Positions 1 to 10,900 of a stretch of DNA of 64,000 bases are shown in pieces (position 1 is the first letter of the stretch; each line of letters starts with the position of its first letter). Source of the DNA: Micromussa lordhowensis. Taxonomy: Eukaryota > Cnidaria > Anthozoa > Scleractinia > Lobophylliidae. The notes below the pieces were generated by a model. It worked only from the letters and a program-made list of their open reading frames with translations, did no database searches and was not told the DNA's origin. The stretch spans positions 27,582,418 through 27,646,417 of the forward strand of contig OZ026601.1 of NCBI GenBank assembly GCA_964020085.1. The letters are read 5' to 3'. The translations under genes and the position numbers were made by a program.

Positions 1-135
1 AAATTTCAAAAGCCATATAATAAATCCTTTATTGACCAAGCTTGTTCGGCCAAGATGGCTTGAGATTGGCCTCAAACTTTTTTTGCGTGTTTATGGACCT
101 CAACTCCATCTCAGTCCTTAAACATGCAAAAAATT

Positions 136-166
<31 letters not shown>

Positions 167-588
167 ACACTTGGTCAATAACCCATACATATAAGATAAG
201 TAATTAAGACAAGGGGGTACTCCCAGGAAAAAATGGGATGTACCTGCCTTATAATCAGTTCAGACTGATGTTAAAGGCATTGGAAGGGGTTTTAATTTGC
301 TGATGGTCTTATTGATAATGATAACAAAGTAGTAAAAAACTTACCCAATTCAAGCTAGACTAGAGTGCAAAACCCAAACCCTATTTCAGACCAAAATGGC
401 CAAAATCCATACGCCATTTCTGATCAAAATGGTTAAAAAACCATACTTGTTGGGGTTGCACGAACCTATATAGCTCATATGCGGGAGTCGCCTCTCCCCC
501 CCCCCCCCCCCCCGGCCTTTAGTTAGCTCATGAAATACCACTGAAAGGGCAATTCTAACACATCATATGTAGCAAGTGATGTTATTAC
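1..588. other. Allantoinase intron, left edge of window
   Basis: I see no exon here. It holds a fold-back element at 29-181 and a poly-C run near 497-513. The next allantoinase exon should lie left of the window. Confidence 0.6.
29..181. mobile_element. Fold-back MITE, 153 bp
   Basis: TTATTGACCAAG at 29-40 is repeated inverted at 170-181, and the two halves pair along most of their length with mismatches. No coding capacity. It looks like an old non-autonomous DNA transposon. Confidence 0.75.
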
Positions 589-3500
589 CTTTACTAGTGT
601 TTCCTGTTTCTTGAGGGATATCAACTTCAGCATGGAACTAAAATAAAACAATCATTAATTGGAAAAAAGGCTGTTCATTTACTACAAAACTGAAACAAAA
701 TACTTTCCATTTATTATTAAGTTTAAAAAACAAGTCAATATAATTTGTAAAATAAGTGGAACTCAGCAATGCTGTTTGATCTCTTCATTGTTTAGTATGA
801 ACATCGCTGGCATAATGACAAATTATGTTTATTAGTTTCAGTTACTAACTAAGTTGCAAAGTTACTTCCTATTGATGAGGTATGCAAGTCCACTGCAAGT
901 TATTTCATACCATGGCATATTCTCAGGCCACCCCAGTATTTATGTAGGGTCTCAATGTCATCAAGTTATTGCTGTAGATCACACCTTATATTGCTGTGAA
1001 TGTACATGTATCAATGCTGCTTAAGTGACACAAACCAGAAACACAGCATCTGTTCCTTGCATTTGCTTCATTGCCATCCTGACGTCACTCTCTGTGACAG
1101 ATGGGAACTCGTCAACTCCACTATGGATAAGGAAGCACTTAAAACCTTTGACACCTGCATTCACCATGGGCTTGATTTCAGCCTATCAGACGAATTAAAA
1201 TTTATTGGCATGTCATTTTGTAGGGTTCTTTCTATTAAAACAACTGATTCCCTGTTCAACAAGACAAATCAGTGTAGTTCAAATACCAAATTATACTGGC
1301 CTGATTGCCTGGTACCACCCCTCCCCAGAAGGCGACATCTATCCAACACTTCTTCCGGGCACTGTCTAGTTTGGTATAAAAACCTTCTAGGGTAGTAGTA
1401 GGGGGAATGGAGTTCCTATTAATTGCATCAGAAGAGAAACACAAAATATATTTAGTAAAGTTAATCATATCAATGCGAGTGCAATTAAAGATATACACTA
1501 TGTGTGATATTTGAAAATCCTCTGACTCAAAATTGCATGTCAAGCCTTGAGGTTTTCAAATATCACGAGTAATGTAAAATCCTTAATTGCTTGAATTTCA
1601 TAATATAACTCATTTATAATATGACTGCAAAAGTTACAAACATGCGTGCGTTAATTTGAACTGCAGTGGAAATTAAAAATTAATGACAAATTGGCCTTTT
1701 CTCAGCCAATCCCAATGAAGTCATTTTCTCAGTCATGTAATAAATTTAACGATATTTATTTTAAATATCTTAAATAATAATCTGTTTGAATTCCGTACAT
1801 GCCCCGACTGGCTAGAGAGATTCTCTCCAAATTCTGAGAACTCAGATTAAAATAAATTGTGGAAACCAGTACTGAAACAAGTTGTTCCAGAAACTATCCA
1901 TACCCTCTTTTCCTAATGGAAAGTTGCTTTGGTCTGAACCCCCCCTGGAAATTCTTGTTTCACTTCATACTTTCCCTAAAACTTTTTGGTTTTAACGTCT
2001 CTCCCCCACCCCACTCCTCTCACGCCCTAAAAATGTCCAGTGACCTTCTGTGGGGTGGGAATGGATAGTTTCTGGAACTACACAATGAGAATTTACATGT
2101 TTCAAGGTTAAGACTTACAGTGGCATGTCCACAATGGTGGTGATTCCACCTGATGCAGCAGCTTGTGTGGCCGTCGCAAACCCTTCCCAGTCTGTCCTTC
2201 CAGGCTCGTTAACATGGACATGGCTATCAACAACTCCAGGCATCACAGCAAGGTCTCCGGCATCTAAAATCTGTGAAGAGATGTTATTCTGATAGTAGAT
2301 CTAGCTGTAAAGAGATAAATTCCAAATCACAAAAAATGACCTGGTGAGGATTGTTACTTACGGTAATTATAATGCAGTATTAGGAGGATAGTCCATAACA
2401 GTTTGCAACCTTCCCCCTACAACCTTGTAAGCACAGCACTTGCTCTAACAGTTGGCCATATATTGACCCCCTTGGTACAGGAAGGAGAAAGGTGTTCCCA
2501 TTTTATTCAAGCTACATGTAGCAATGTACTGAAAGGGCCTAGTGTTTGAACTGTTATGGCTTATGCCTTAATTAGCATGTTGCTACCCTACATGCCACTT
2601 AGGCCTAAAGGGAATGAGCGAGTGAGTGCCTGGAAAAAGGATTTGCAGATTGTGACATTGTCAGTGTTTCACAAAATATTCATACCCAGTATTCCCATGG
2701 AAGGTTTTTTTGTTTGCCATTTAGCCACAAGGAAAACACAAGACTGAATTTCCATAAATCAGAATATATTTCTCCTCTTTCCCCACTCCAAATTTCATTA
2801 TCCCATAGATAAATGCCATGGTGTACCATAATTTAAACAATTATATTGCAGCACAACGTTATATGTTTAGAAGGAAGAGTTTTTCCAAGCAAATGGAGCA
2901 TGGTCATATATTTCAAGGGAAGAAAGCATTTGTTGAATTAGTTTCATTGAGAGAACCAGGGATATTACAATGGTGAAATGGTTTTGGGAAATGTTGAATT
3001 TATTGGAACAAGGGGGGAATTCTTGGATGGTAATCATTTTCACATGGAAACCAGTTGGTTAAAAAATTATCTTTGTTGATTTTTCAAACCTCCAAGCTAG
3101 GGGAACAGAAATTGTTTGAAAAATTGGAAAGACTAAAAAAAGAATTGAATGGTGTGTTTGATTTACTTGGAGTGCCAAAAATGTTCTGAGAAACTAATTA
3201 TTGTGTAAGGCTGGGGGAACAAGAGAAATATGTTTTTTGGAAATTGGTTGGTAAAAATACATGTTAAGCACATTTTCCACTTGTTCGGTTTATTTTGGAA
3301 ATGTTCTGGTTGGGTGAACTAAAATAGAAAAATTTGGTAAATGGTAGTGAATGCCCCCACCCTCCCCCCCCAACCAACTCCCCCCACCCTCTGGGAGGCA
3401 CCATTTGCAGACTGCAGAATATTTAATATCGCTTTCCCATTCCTATCATCATTAGGTAACCGTAAACAGGCTAACTTGAGTGATATTCAGGATAACCGGA

Positions 3501-4240
3501 GCGTCTAATGCCTAATTGATGTCATATGTACACCGTATTGAGCACTGGCTAACAGGTCACCATGAACTGGTGTGACATGTTTCATTGAAATGTAAATTGG
3601 TACCAGTAGCCTCACGAATGATCCGTTTCCACAAAATAAACATTTTAAACGGTGCAGGTTAATTCTCCAAACGTCGAAACTACTTCGCAGAATAGTACTT
3701 CATAATTGTAAGGGGGTGTTCACCAGATACCAGGGTGACTTTCATACCGGTATGTGTGTTGCTCTACATTTGTTTACATGATTTATATCAATGTGAACGT
3801 CTGCATATCATAGTTTCACTAAACTTTCCCCTTCGGAGTCGGGTATTGTAAAAATATAGCCGCGAGATCTTTATTCCGATACGAACATTTTCCATATCCA
3901 CTCAAGTTTTGTCAAACAAAACGGCCAGCGATCAAAGCTGCAGGACAAAAAGAAATGATTTGAATCTTGACCTCTGAGTTTGCCCAATTTGCAAGAGAAC
4001 TTTTTCTCTGGACTAAACCTCAGCCTCAACCAACACATGTAAATGAAGTGGCCTGGTATTGAGACGTGTTTGAGGCCAAGTATAGCTTACCTTAGCTTTT
4101 GATGTGAGAAAGGTCGTATCGGTGCCCCTTTCAATTCCCACTATTTTCCCGTGCTTTACGATGATGGATCCCGACGAAATACAGTCTGGAAGCAATATTC
4201 TCTTGCCTTTTATGATCAAGAGTTCTTCAGCGTCTGCCAT
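589..4240 (-). CDS. Allantoinase, N-terminal five exons (partial, runs off left edge)
   Basis: Allantoinase hydrolyses allantoin to allantoate in purine breakdown; it is a metal-dependent amidohydrolase. Exons in transcript order: 4091-4240, 2119-2270, 1301-1415, 1036-1182, 589-637; phases join without a stop to give 204 residues. Visible motifs: the HxH metal pair in [10 protein letters not shown] (residues 65-74), the strand [12 protein letters not shown], the lysine of [10 protein letters not shown] (K154, the residue carboxylated in this family) and the histidine of FHAE (H190). The rest of the barrel must lie left of base 589. I chose the ATG at 4240 because it has A at -3 and G at +4; in-frame ATGs also exist at 4288 and 4279. 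The third intron appears to use a GC donor. Dihydropyrimidinase is the main alternative, but the [11 protein letters not shown] and FLIHSG blocks favour allantoinase. The symbol is left blank because naming varies between animals. Confidence 0.92.
2271..4090 (-). other. First intron of allantoinase
   Basis: An intron of 1.8 kb, AT-rich, with a C-rich patch near 3356-3392. I see no exon, RNA gene or clear repeat in it. Confidence 0.6.
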
Positions 4241-4410
4241 ATTTGCGAGTTGGAACGATGGCGGTAACACAAAGCTCATCCACGACAAAAAATAATAATT
4301 ATAACAATAAAATTTTACTTCGCCCCCAGGAGTTCCTCTCTCGCTCCTCGCTCACGGTCATGCAATCAGCGAGTGGTCAGCGGTTGTCTTTTCCAGTCAA
4401 GACAACTTCA

Positions 4411-4952
4411 GGACCATTAGAAAAGTGATGGCGGGGGTGGGGTTGGGGAACTTTCAGCTTGCACGAATTTTTTTTCACTCTCTGGAATTTTTTTGCAGCT
4501 GAAACCCTCTGCACGAAATTTTTTTTCAGACAAATATTGCTTTTTTTTCAACAGTGAAATCTTGATTTTTATTATCTACTTGGGGTGGACGGCTTCCCCG
4601 TGCATTTTTGCAGTCCCTGACCTCTCGGGCTGGAATTCCTCTCCCACAGCCCATCATAATGGTACCATTATGACCATTCACCAAAACAGCCCCTCTGTAG
4701 TGCCCTCCACTCCAAAATGTTAGTCCATAAAAAAGGTACCTGTTTATTAAGGGTAAGTCCCCAGGAATGTTTTGAATAAGAATTATTTTTAATAGACATT
4801 GCCAAATTTTATATATTAAATAAAAGTCACAATTGGACCTTCCTTTTGCATGAATTTTTTTTCTTTCTTCGCCTTCCTCTTCGCTCGAATTTTTTTCTTG
4901 ATATATTTCCTTCCATTAATTCCCCCCCCCATCACTTTTCTAATGGTCCATC
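4411..4952. mobile_element. DNA-transposon-like element with terminal inverted repeats
   Basis: GGACCATTAGAAAAGTGATG at 4411 is repeated inverted as its complement ending near 4949. About 540 bp, T-rich inside, no transposase ORF. Probably non-autonomous. Confidence 0.65.
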
Positions 4953-5518
4953 CCTAATACCTAGGATGCTTTTCAGTGACAACATATGTGGCAAGGGACC
5001 GCGAAACGAAAATGATACTGGTATACATAGGATCGGTAAACGCTCTGGTCAGCCAAATAGAAATATAGCTGAATGAACAAGACTAGTTTTAAGGCGAGAG
5101 TAAACGTGAAGGCTGTTTTGACGTCGCTTAACACGGCCTTTCTGCCAATATCTTGGTCACGTTTCAAGCGACACTAAATCTCTCAGCTTATCTCATTAAC
5201 CACTGTTTGGCAGTTTTGTGTAAAATTTTGGGTGATTTTTGGGCATTTCGGGAAAGAGATATTTTTTCTCAAAGGATAGGTTAAATTGAGGAAAATATGA
5301 AATGTTGAAGATTGATGGATTTGGAAAATTGAAATTTGAAGTGAAGAATTAGTAGACGGATACCAAACAGTCCCCTAGCAACCAGGGGCTCTCTTTTGCG
5401 GGGGTCAACTGTCTGGTAGTGTTTCCAACCCATCTTAATCCTAACAATTTCCTTTTTTATATCACTTCAAATTTCACGCCTATTCATGTTTACCCCCGCC
5501 TTAAGGCCAGCGGCCCAT

Positions 5519-5823
5519 CACTAGGAGTGTGCAACTCCCATACTAAGCCTATGACGCGGCAATTTTACAGGTTGGTCTATTTTTAGGCTTCTTTTCCTGC
5601 GAAATAGGTCAGTCCCGGTCTACATGAGCGCGCATCGGTAAGGAAAAAAATGGCGGCCTCAGGTGGACATCTAGACTTATCTTCCGGTAAAATGATGACG
5701 ATAGTTAAAAATTAAGTCCGTGCTTGCGATTGGTCACTGCGGTTCCTGCAGGGGTCCGAATTCTCGGTAAATTCAAACTAAAACGCCATGACAGGAATAT
5801 GGGGTAGCTGCACGCTCCTAGTG
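5519..5823. mobile_element. MITE with CACTAGGAG termini, about 305 bp
   Basis: CACTAGGAGTGTGCA at the left pairs with TGCACGCTCCTAGTG at the right (one mismatch). The CACTA start recalls the CACTA/EnSpm superfamily, but no 3-bp target duplication is visible, so the superfamily is open. Confidence 0.65.
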
Positions 5824-6006
5824 AAGAGCTGCTGCTAAGGTTGATTACTACGTTGAAAACTTAACACGTCAATGACATGATCGAGTCCAAATTGAAAGCC
5901 AAGAATTACAACTATATACAGAAACCTCAAATACAGTTTCCGATCAGAGGAGAACGTATCACGTGTCGTAGTTCAAAACTCGCTCACTCCGCGGAGCGAA
6001 CTAACT

Positions 6007-6240
6007 CACTAACTCCCTAGGGAAACAACAATCGTTGAACTTTCGACTTACACGTGATAAGGTTGCGCACCTTGAAGCCGCCAAATTTGTTGTACCAGCT
6101 GGCGTCAAGCAAAAATTTTGTTCGCAGTTTATGTTTTCTTTTTTTGAGTTGGGAGGTTCAACAAAACACCTAATGACTGCCCCCATGCACGGGAAACAGT
6201 TAATATTGTTTCCCCTTGACCCTCACTAGTTTCCTTGAGG
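6007..6240 (+). repeat. Dispersed repeat, copy 1 (inverted relative to 11690-11910)
   Basis: Stretches such as CCTAGGGAAACAACAA, GCGTCAAGCAAA and AACAAAACAC...TAATGA recur on the other strand at 11690-11910. Both copies sit near the K2P gene. No coding role is seen. Confidence 0.55.
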
Positions 6241-6313
6241 CCGATTATTTTACCTCCCGCCTCACCCTCTCCCACACCTTTACACAGTAACCCATATGCA
6301 ATCAACTACCAAC

Positions 6314-6490
6314 AGGTCCTTTGCACGATCCGGTCACATAAAACCATAAAATGCTGCGACGCAAAGTGAAACACAGTAACTCGTACCAGTCCACCTTGAC
6401 CTGCCTTTGTTTTGGAAGTCCCATTTTTGCAACTTGCGTCCTAGCATGTGTAGATTTTGAACCATGTGACTGAATCGTGCAAAGGGCCCA
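6314..6490. mobile_element. Diverged copy of the fold-back element found at 38871-39066
   Basis: It begins GTCCTTTGCACGATCCGGTC and ends with the inverted GAATCGTGCAAAGGGCC. The middle shares CCTTTGTTTTGGAAGTCCCA with the 38871 copy. It is older and more diverged than that copy. Confidence 0.6.
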
Positions 6491-7728
6491 TTATTTTGAG
6501 AAAAGGGATGGATATTGCCATGTTTGATCGTTCTATTTAATGAAGATCAATAAACAGTCAGTTTTTACAAAGTGTATTTCCCTTTCTGAAATCAAACTTG
6601 CTGTCATACATACACAAGTAATCAACTTTTAATGCAATGTAATGAAATATTAAGTCACACACAATTTTTCTACCCATATGCGACAGTTTACAAGGATTTT
6701 ACAAGTCAGTGACAAAAAAAGCAATGATTGGTATTGTCCAGACTTTGTAGGCGTAGCCTGCGTGGCCGGCGTCGAAGGGGAGGCGCTATTATAGGAACTT
6801 GCGGTATTAGGAACTTTAGACCTGGCATGGCTTATAAGTAAGTTTGGTACAACTGGCTAATAAGCAACAAAACCCTGTTAGATGGTAAATGAGAAATTAA
6901 CTAATCGTTAACCCCAAGAGCCCATGGGTCATAGACTGACCCTGAATCTTGAGATCTACTGTTCAAGTTCAAGTCAATGGAATTTAGGCTCTAGGAGCAC
7001 TCAAAACACTCTAGATGAGTGCTTCTTAGCCAGTATCACTGGACATATAAGCGGATGTATCCTTATTGGCCCTCTCTTTCCAAATATCTATCTCAATTCT
7101 TTTCTTTTTCAGCAGCCCCTCCACGCCCCCTCCCCCCCCCCCCCACCTAATTGCTACAAGAGAAAATGGCTGCCCTGCTCCCCCTCCCCTATCCACAAAT
7201 TATGAATGCTCCAAAAGTTTCGTGATTTTCCCGTTATCTTTTGATTGCTTTGTTTGTATTTCATTTTGTTTCATTTTTGTTTGTTCTGCGGGTTAGCTTG
7301 ATTGTGTATGTTTCAGTGAGTCGCTTTTAGTAGTAAAAGTGGCCATTCACTTCGGCAGGGGTCTTGGAGAACGCAAAACATCGAACGCCAATACACTGAG
7401 TGTTTGCTTCGCCGCTCGACTTAGCATGCCAGATGAAGTCGTGAATATGCCAACTAACTTTTGTATGCTAGTGTGTCCACAGACGTTTCCTTTTTTATCT
7501 GCGAGTTATTTTTCTTTGAGCACGCGAGCGAAGCCAGCGTGAGAGCGAGCAGGAAGCGCCTTTGTTTTTTATTCCTCGTGAAGCTTCTGAAAGCTCCTCC
7601 ACCCACCCCAAACCACCAAAAGAAATCACACTTACTCCCAGTACTAGTCAAAAGAATAATTAATAAAACACAAATTTATCCAGTCCGTTTTAATACCTTA
7701 AAATCCCTTGTAGCTAGCTCAGTGTACA

Positions 7729-7734
7729 TTTATT
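7729..7734 (-). terminator. Possible polyadenylation signal of the K2P gene
   Basis: AATAAA on the minus strand about 240 bases after the K2P stop codon. Position and orientation fit, but the hexamer is common in AT-rich DNA. Confidence 0.35.
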
Positions 7735-7971
7735 AAATACTTTTTTTTTACTTTTTTATACAATGATTCGTATGCAAAACTGTCCGGTTTAAGTCAGCTT
7801 TTATATTCCGTGGGCCCATAACTCAGTGGATAAAGAGTTAGTTGTGATTGACAAGCTTAGATAAATCTCACATTTAAAACTGTTTCCGCGCCCGTTTTTC
7901 TTCAATTTCGCACCCATGCAAGAAATTGTGCAATTTTTACTTGTTTGAACAGCGATTTTTAGCGTACTATT

Positions 7972-10900
7972 TTACTCTTGCAGAGTTCCATAACCTCTAG
8001 CATCGGCATCTCGAACGATCTTCAATCTTGCGGAATGATTTTCATCGTCTATATCAGTATTCGATCTGTCTCCTGGCGATTTACGCTCAAGATCTGACAT
8101 GGCGATAATCTCTTCTTTCCCTCCTTCTCTCCTGCTGGACCTGCGATCACGCTTACCTGCGGTTTCTCCATCTTGCGCACGAGCCTTGCTGTCCTCGGCC
8201 GAGTCCCCCTGGGAGGAACTGAAGAGCTGCAGGATTTTCGAGTAGATACCAGTCTTTTTCAGCTGAGATACGAGGCTCTGCGCGCAGAGATTGATGGTTA
8301 TGGAGACGATTGACAGGCCAACATAGAGCAACATCAGGTTGATCCAGATACCCTGAAATATCAACGTAAGCTGTTCGGGACATTGAGGAGAGAAGAAAAC
8401 AAAATCATGCAATTATCCTTATGCACATGCAAGTTTTTTTACAACAACTAAAATTGTAAGAAGAAATAAGAAAAAAAGTTAAAATAAACGGAAAAACAAA
8501 TAAACAATCAGAACTAAACTATAGCTGAAGCTTTCTCCTTTCCTCAGTGTCAAAGAAACAACAAATGAAGCTAAACGGACGTATTTTGAGAAGAAGCAAG
8601 TTTTCGATAAAGAATGGTTAAATCTGCGGGTCTTAAGATTTCGTTCCCAGCTAAGTGCTCTTGGGGACAAAATCCTCTCCTTTAGCTTTGTGCACAAGAA
8701 ATCTGGGAACGAGGAATGGAAAGTAGTACGAGAAGAACACAGGAGAGTGCATGGTTTGAGGAGCGGAGCTTGTTTTATGAAGAGAGAAGACAGAAGTAAA
8801 TAGTTAGAGAGGACAAACTAGACTAAGTATTTTTGGGTCTTTTTGCATAATACTGATGAATAGAACCAATTCTCCAAAGAGGAACTCTGTCATTGCATTT
8901 CAGCTGAGGCAGAGACCTCATCAAGACTGCGGTAGCCTCGTTTGCAAGAACGAAATTAACGTGAAGTGTGAACTGCGTTAAGCGAGAGTCACGTGGACAT
9001 CATAGATCAACCGTCCAGTAAGATGCCTGCTTACGTAAGAGAAGACAGTTAAGAAGTGTTAGACTTTTTTACTGTCACGTTGCGACAAATGTTAGATTTA
9101 TATTGGCTGTGATACGTATACATCATTGTGTTTTATGTTTGAGGGTCCGTTAGGTGTTGGTTAGTAATCTGCAGTGGATAGTTCGTAAGTCGAAAAGGTG
9201 GTAATTGTAAATACACGTGAAAGAAAGTTAAGCCCTTGACGTGAGATCACCTGGAGAGAAAGTGTCGAAGAAAAAAGAGTTAAAAGACTATAGGCAGACC
9301 ATGTTAGGAATTCAAGAACAAATGGCATAGACGACTATCCTCAAAGGTGCTAGGTAACTAGACTTTTTCGATTTTGGTAGTCGGGAAGTTTATCTTTCAG
9401 TTTTGGCGAGGCAACATGGCCTAGTGGTTAAGGGCGCTAGATTTGTGATTCAGAGGTCTCGAGTCCAAATCCGCCTCCCTGTCACTAGATGGATATGTGT
9501 TTGGTGGTCCCAGATTCAACTCCTCCGCGCTTTGTTGGTCACCCTCCAACCAGCTGGGACTTATACACGTTTCTGTTCAATTTACAATGTTTGTTTGCTT
9601 GCTTCAGTGTCCCCAACTAGTGCAGTAATGCTAAACACTTCTTTTGACCTAGCACCTTTGACGAAGAGAGGTCAATTCATGCAGCATACATAGCCAGTAC
9701 AGATACGAGGAGTGAAGAGCTAAGAAACAGTTTAGAGCAAAGCATTTGAAATACGTGAAGGTGTTGTTTGATCGGGTGGGGCTATCTGTGATGAAGCAAG
9801 ACATAAATTCAAATAATAAAAAAGTATCACTAAGGCACGAATGTTAAGAGAAATATGACTGACTAAAGTTAAAGTTTAAAAAGTTAGTCACGTGATAATT
9901 TTTGTTTCGCATTTCCTTGCATGGTCATATGTTGTTCCTATAACTATGTCAGTGACAAAATCCCCTCGCTATACTCTACGTACGTTTTTGATTTGTAGCT
10001 CATGCAGTGTTCTATTTCTAAACATAAGTCTAAACATGAGTACAGACATGCACTGCAATGATTTGACTTAACCCACATTAGGGGCGCTAATCGAATTTTG
10101 AGTACTCGGCACTTCATGGGTGAGGGGACGGGATACCCAGCGTACAATTATATCAAATGAAAGATTAAAAGTGTACGGGAAGATAATACTGAAATAGAGG
10201 AGCATTGTAAAAGAAGTTTCCATGTCATAAAGGGCTCGGCTCTGGATTATTGATAGCTCAAAAAATTTATTTCCTTCTTCACTTCATTTATTTTCCTTTA
10301 GAAATGAAGTAAATTGAAGAGTTCCATCTTCTGCATTAGGAGCAGGATTGAGACAGTCTAGATTTTATTCACTGCCATTCTAAACAACTTGTGACCATAA
10401 ACCTAAGGAACCTCTAGCAAATATTAAGAGGTACTTCATGCAAGATTTAACCCATTCAGAGAACAGCATACATACCGCTTGAGACTGAGGTACGACATCT
10501 CCAAATCCGATAGTGGTAAACGTGATAAAAATGAAATAGAGCGCTGTTCCAAAATCCCACCCCTCCAGTGCACAGTACATGAAGGACATGACTGCTAGAA
10601 ACAGGAATATGATTGGTAGAGCGATCCACACTGGAGCATTGATCTGAGCGTCTGCAGACTCGAACTCGTAATCACTGTGGTACCTCCTTATGCGGTTTAC
10701 CAGCCACGCGCATGCGTCGTTTAAGTAATGAACGATGTGGTTTCCCACCACGGCAAGCAGCATCAGAGTCAGCGGTATTCCGATGAGAGCGTACACGATG
10801 CAGAACATGCGACCGCCCGTTGTAACTGGGGCCAGGTTACCATAACCTAACGGAGAAAGAAACGTCTTTACTGGAAAAAATGGCATAAAAGTTGTTTAGC

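Larger units (their letters stand above)
4241..7971. other. Intergenic region between allantoinase and the K2P gene
   Basis: It contains the allantoinase promoter at the left, repeat elements at 4411-4952, 5519-5823, 6007-6240 and 6314-6490, and the K2P 3' flank at the right. ORFs here are short and unrelated to known proteins. Confidence 0.6.

Noticed and set aside
1000..1395. 131-aa plus-strand ORF
   Set aside because: Antisense shadow of allantoinase exons 3 and 4.
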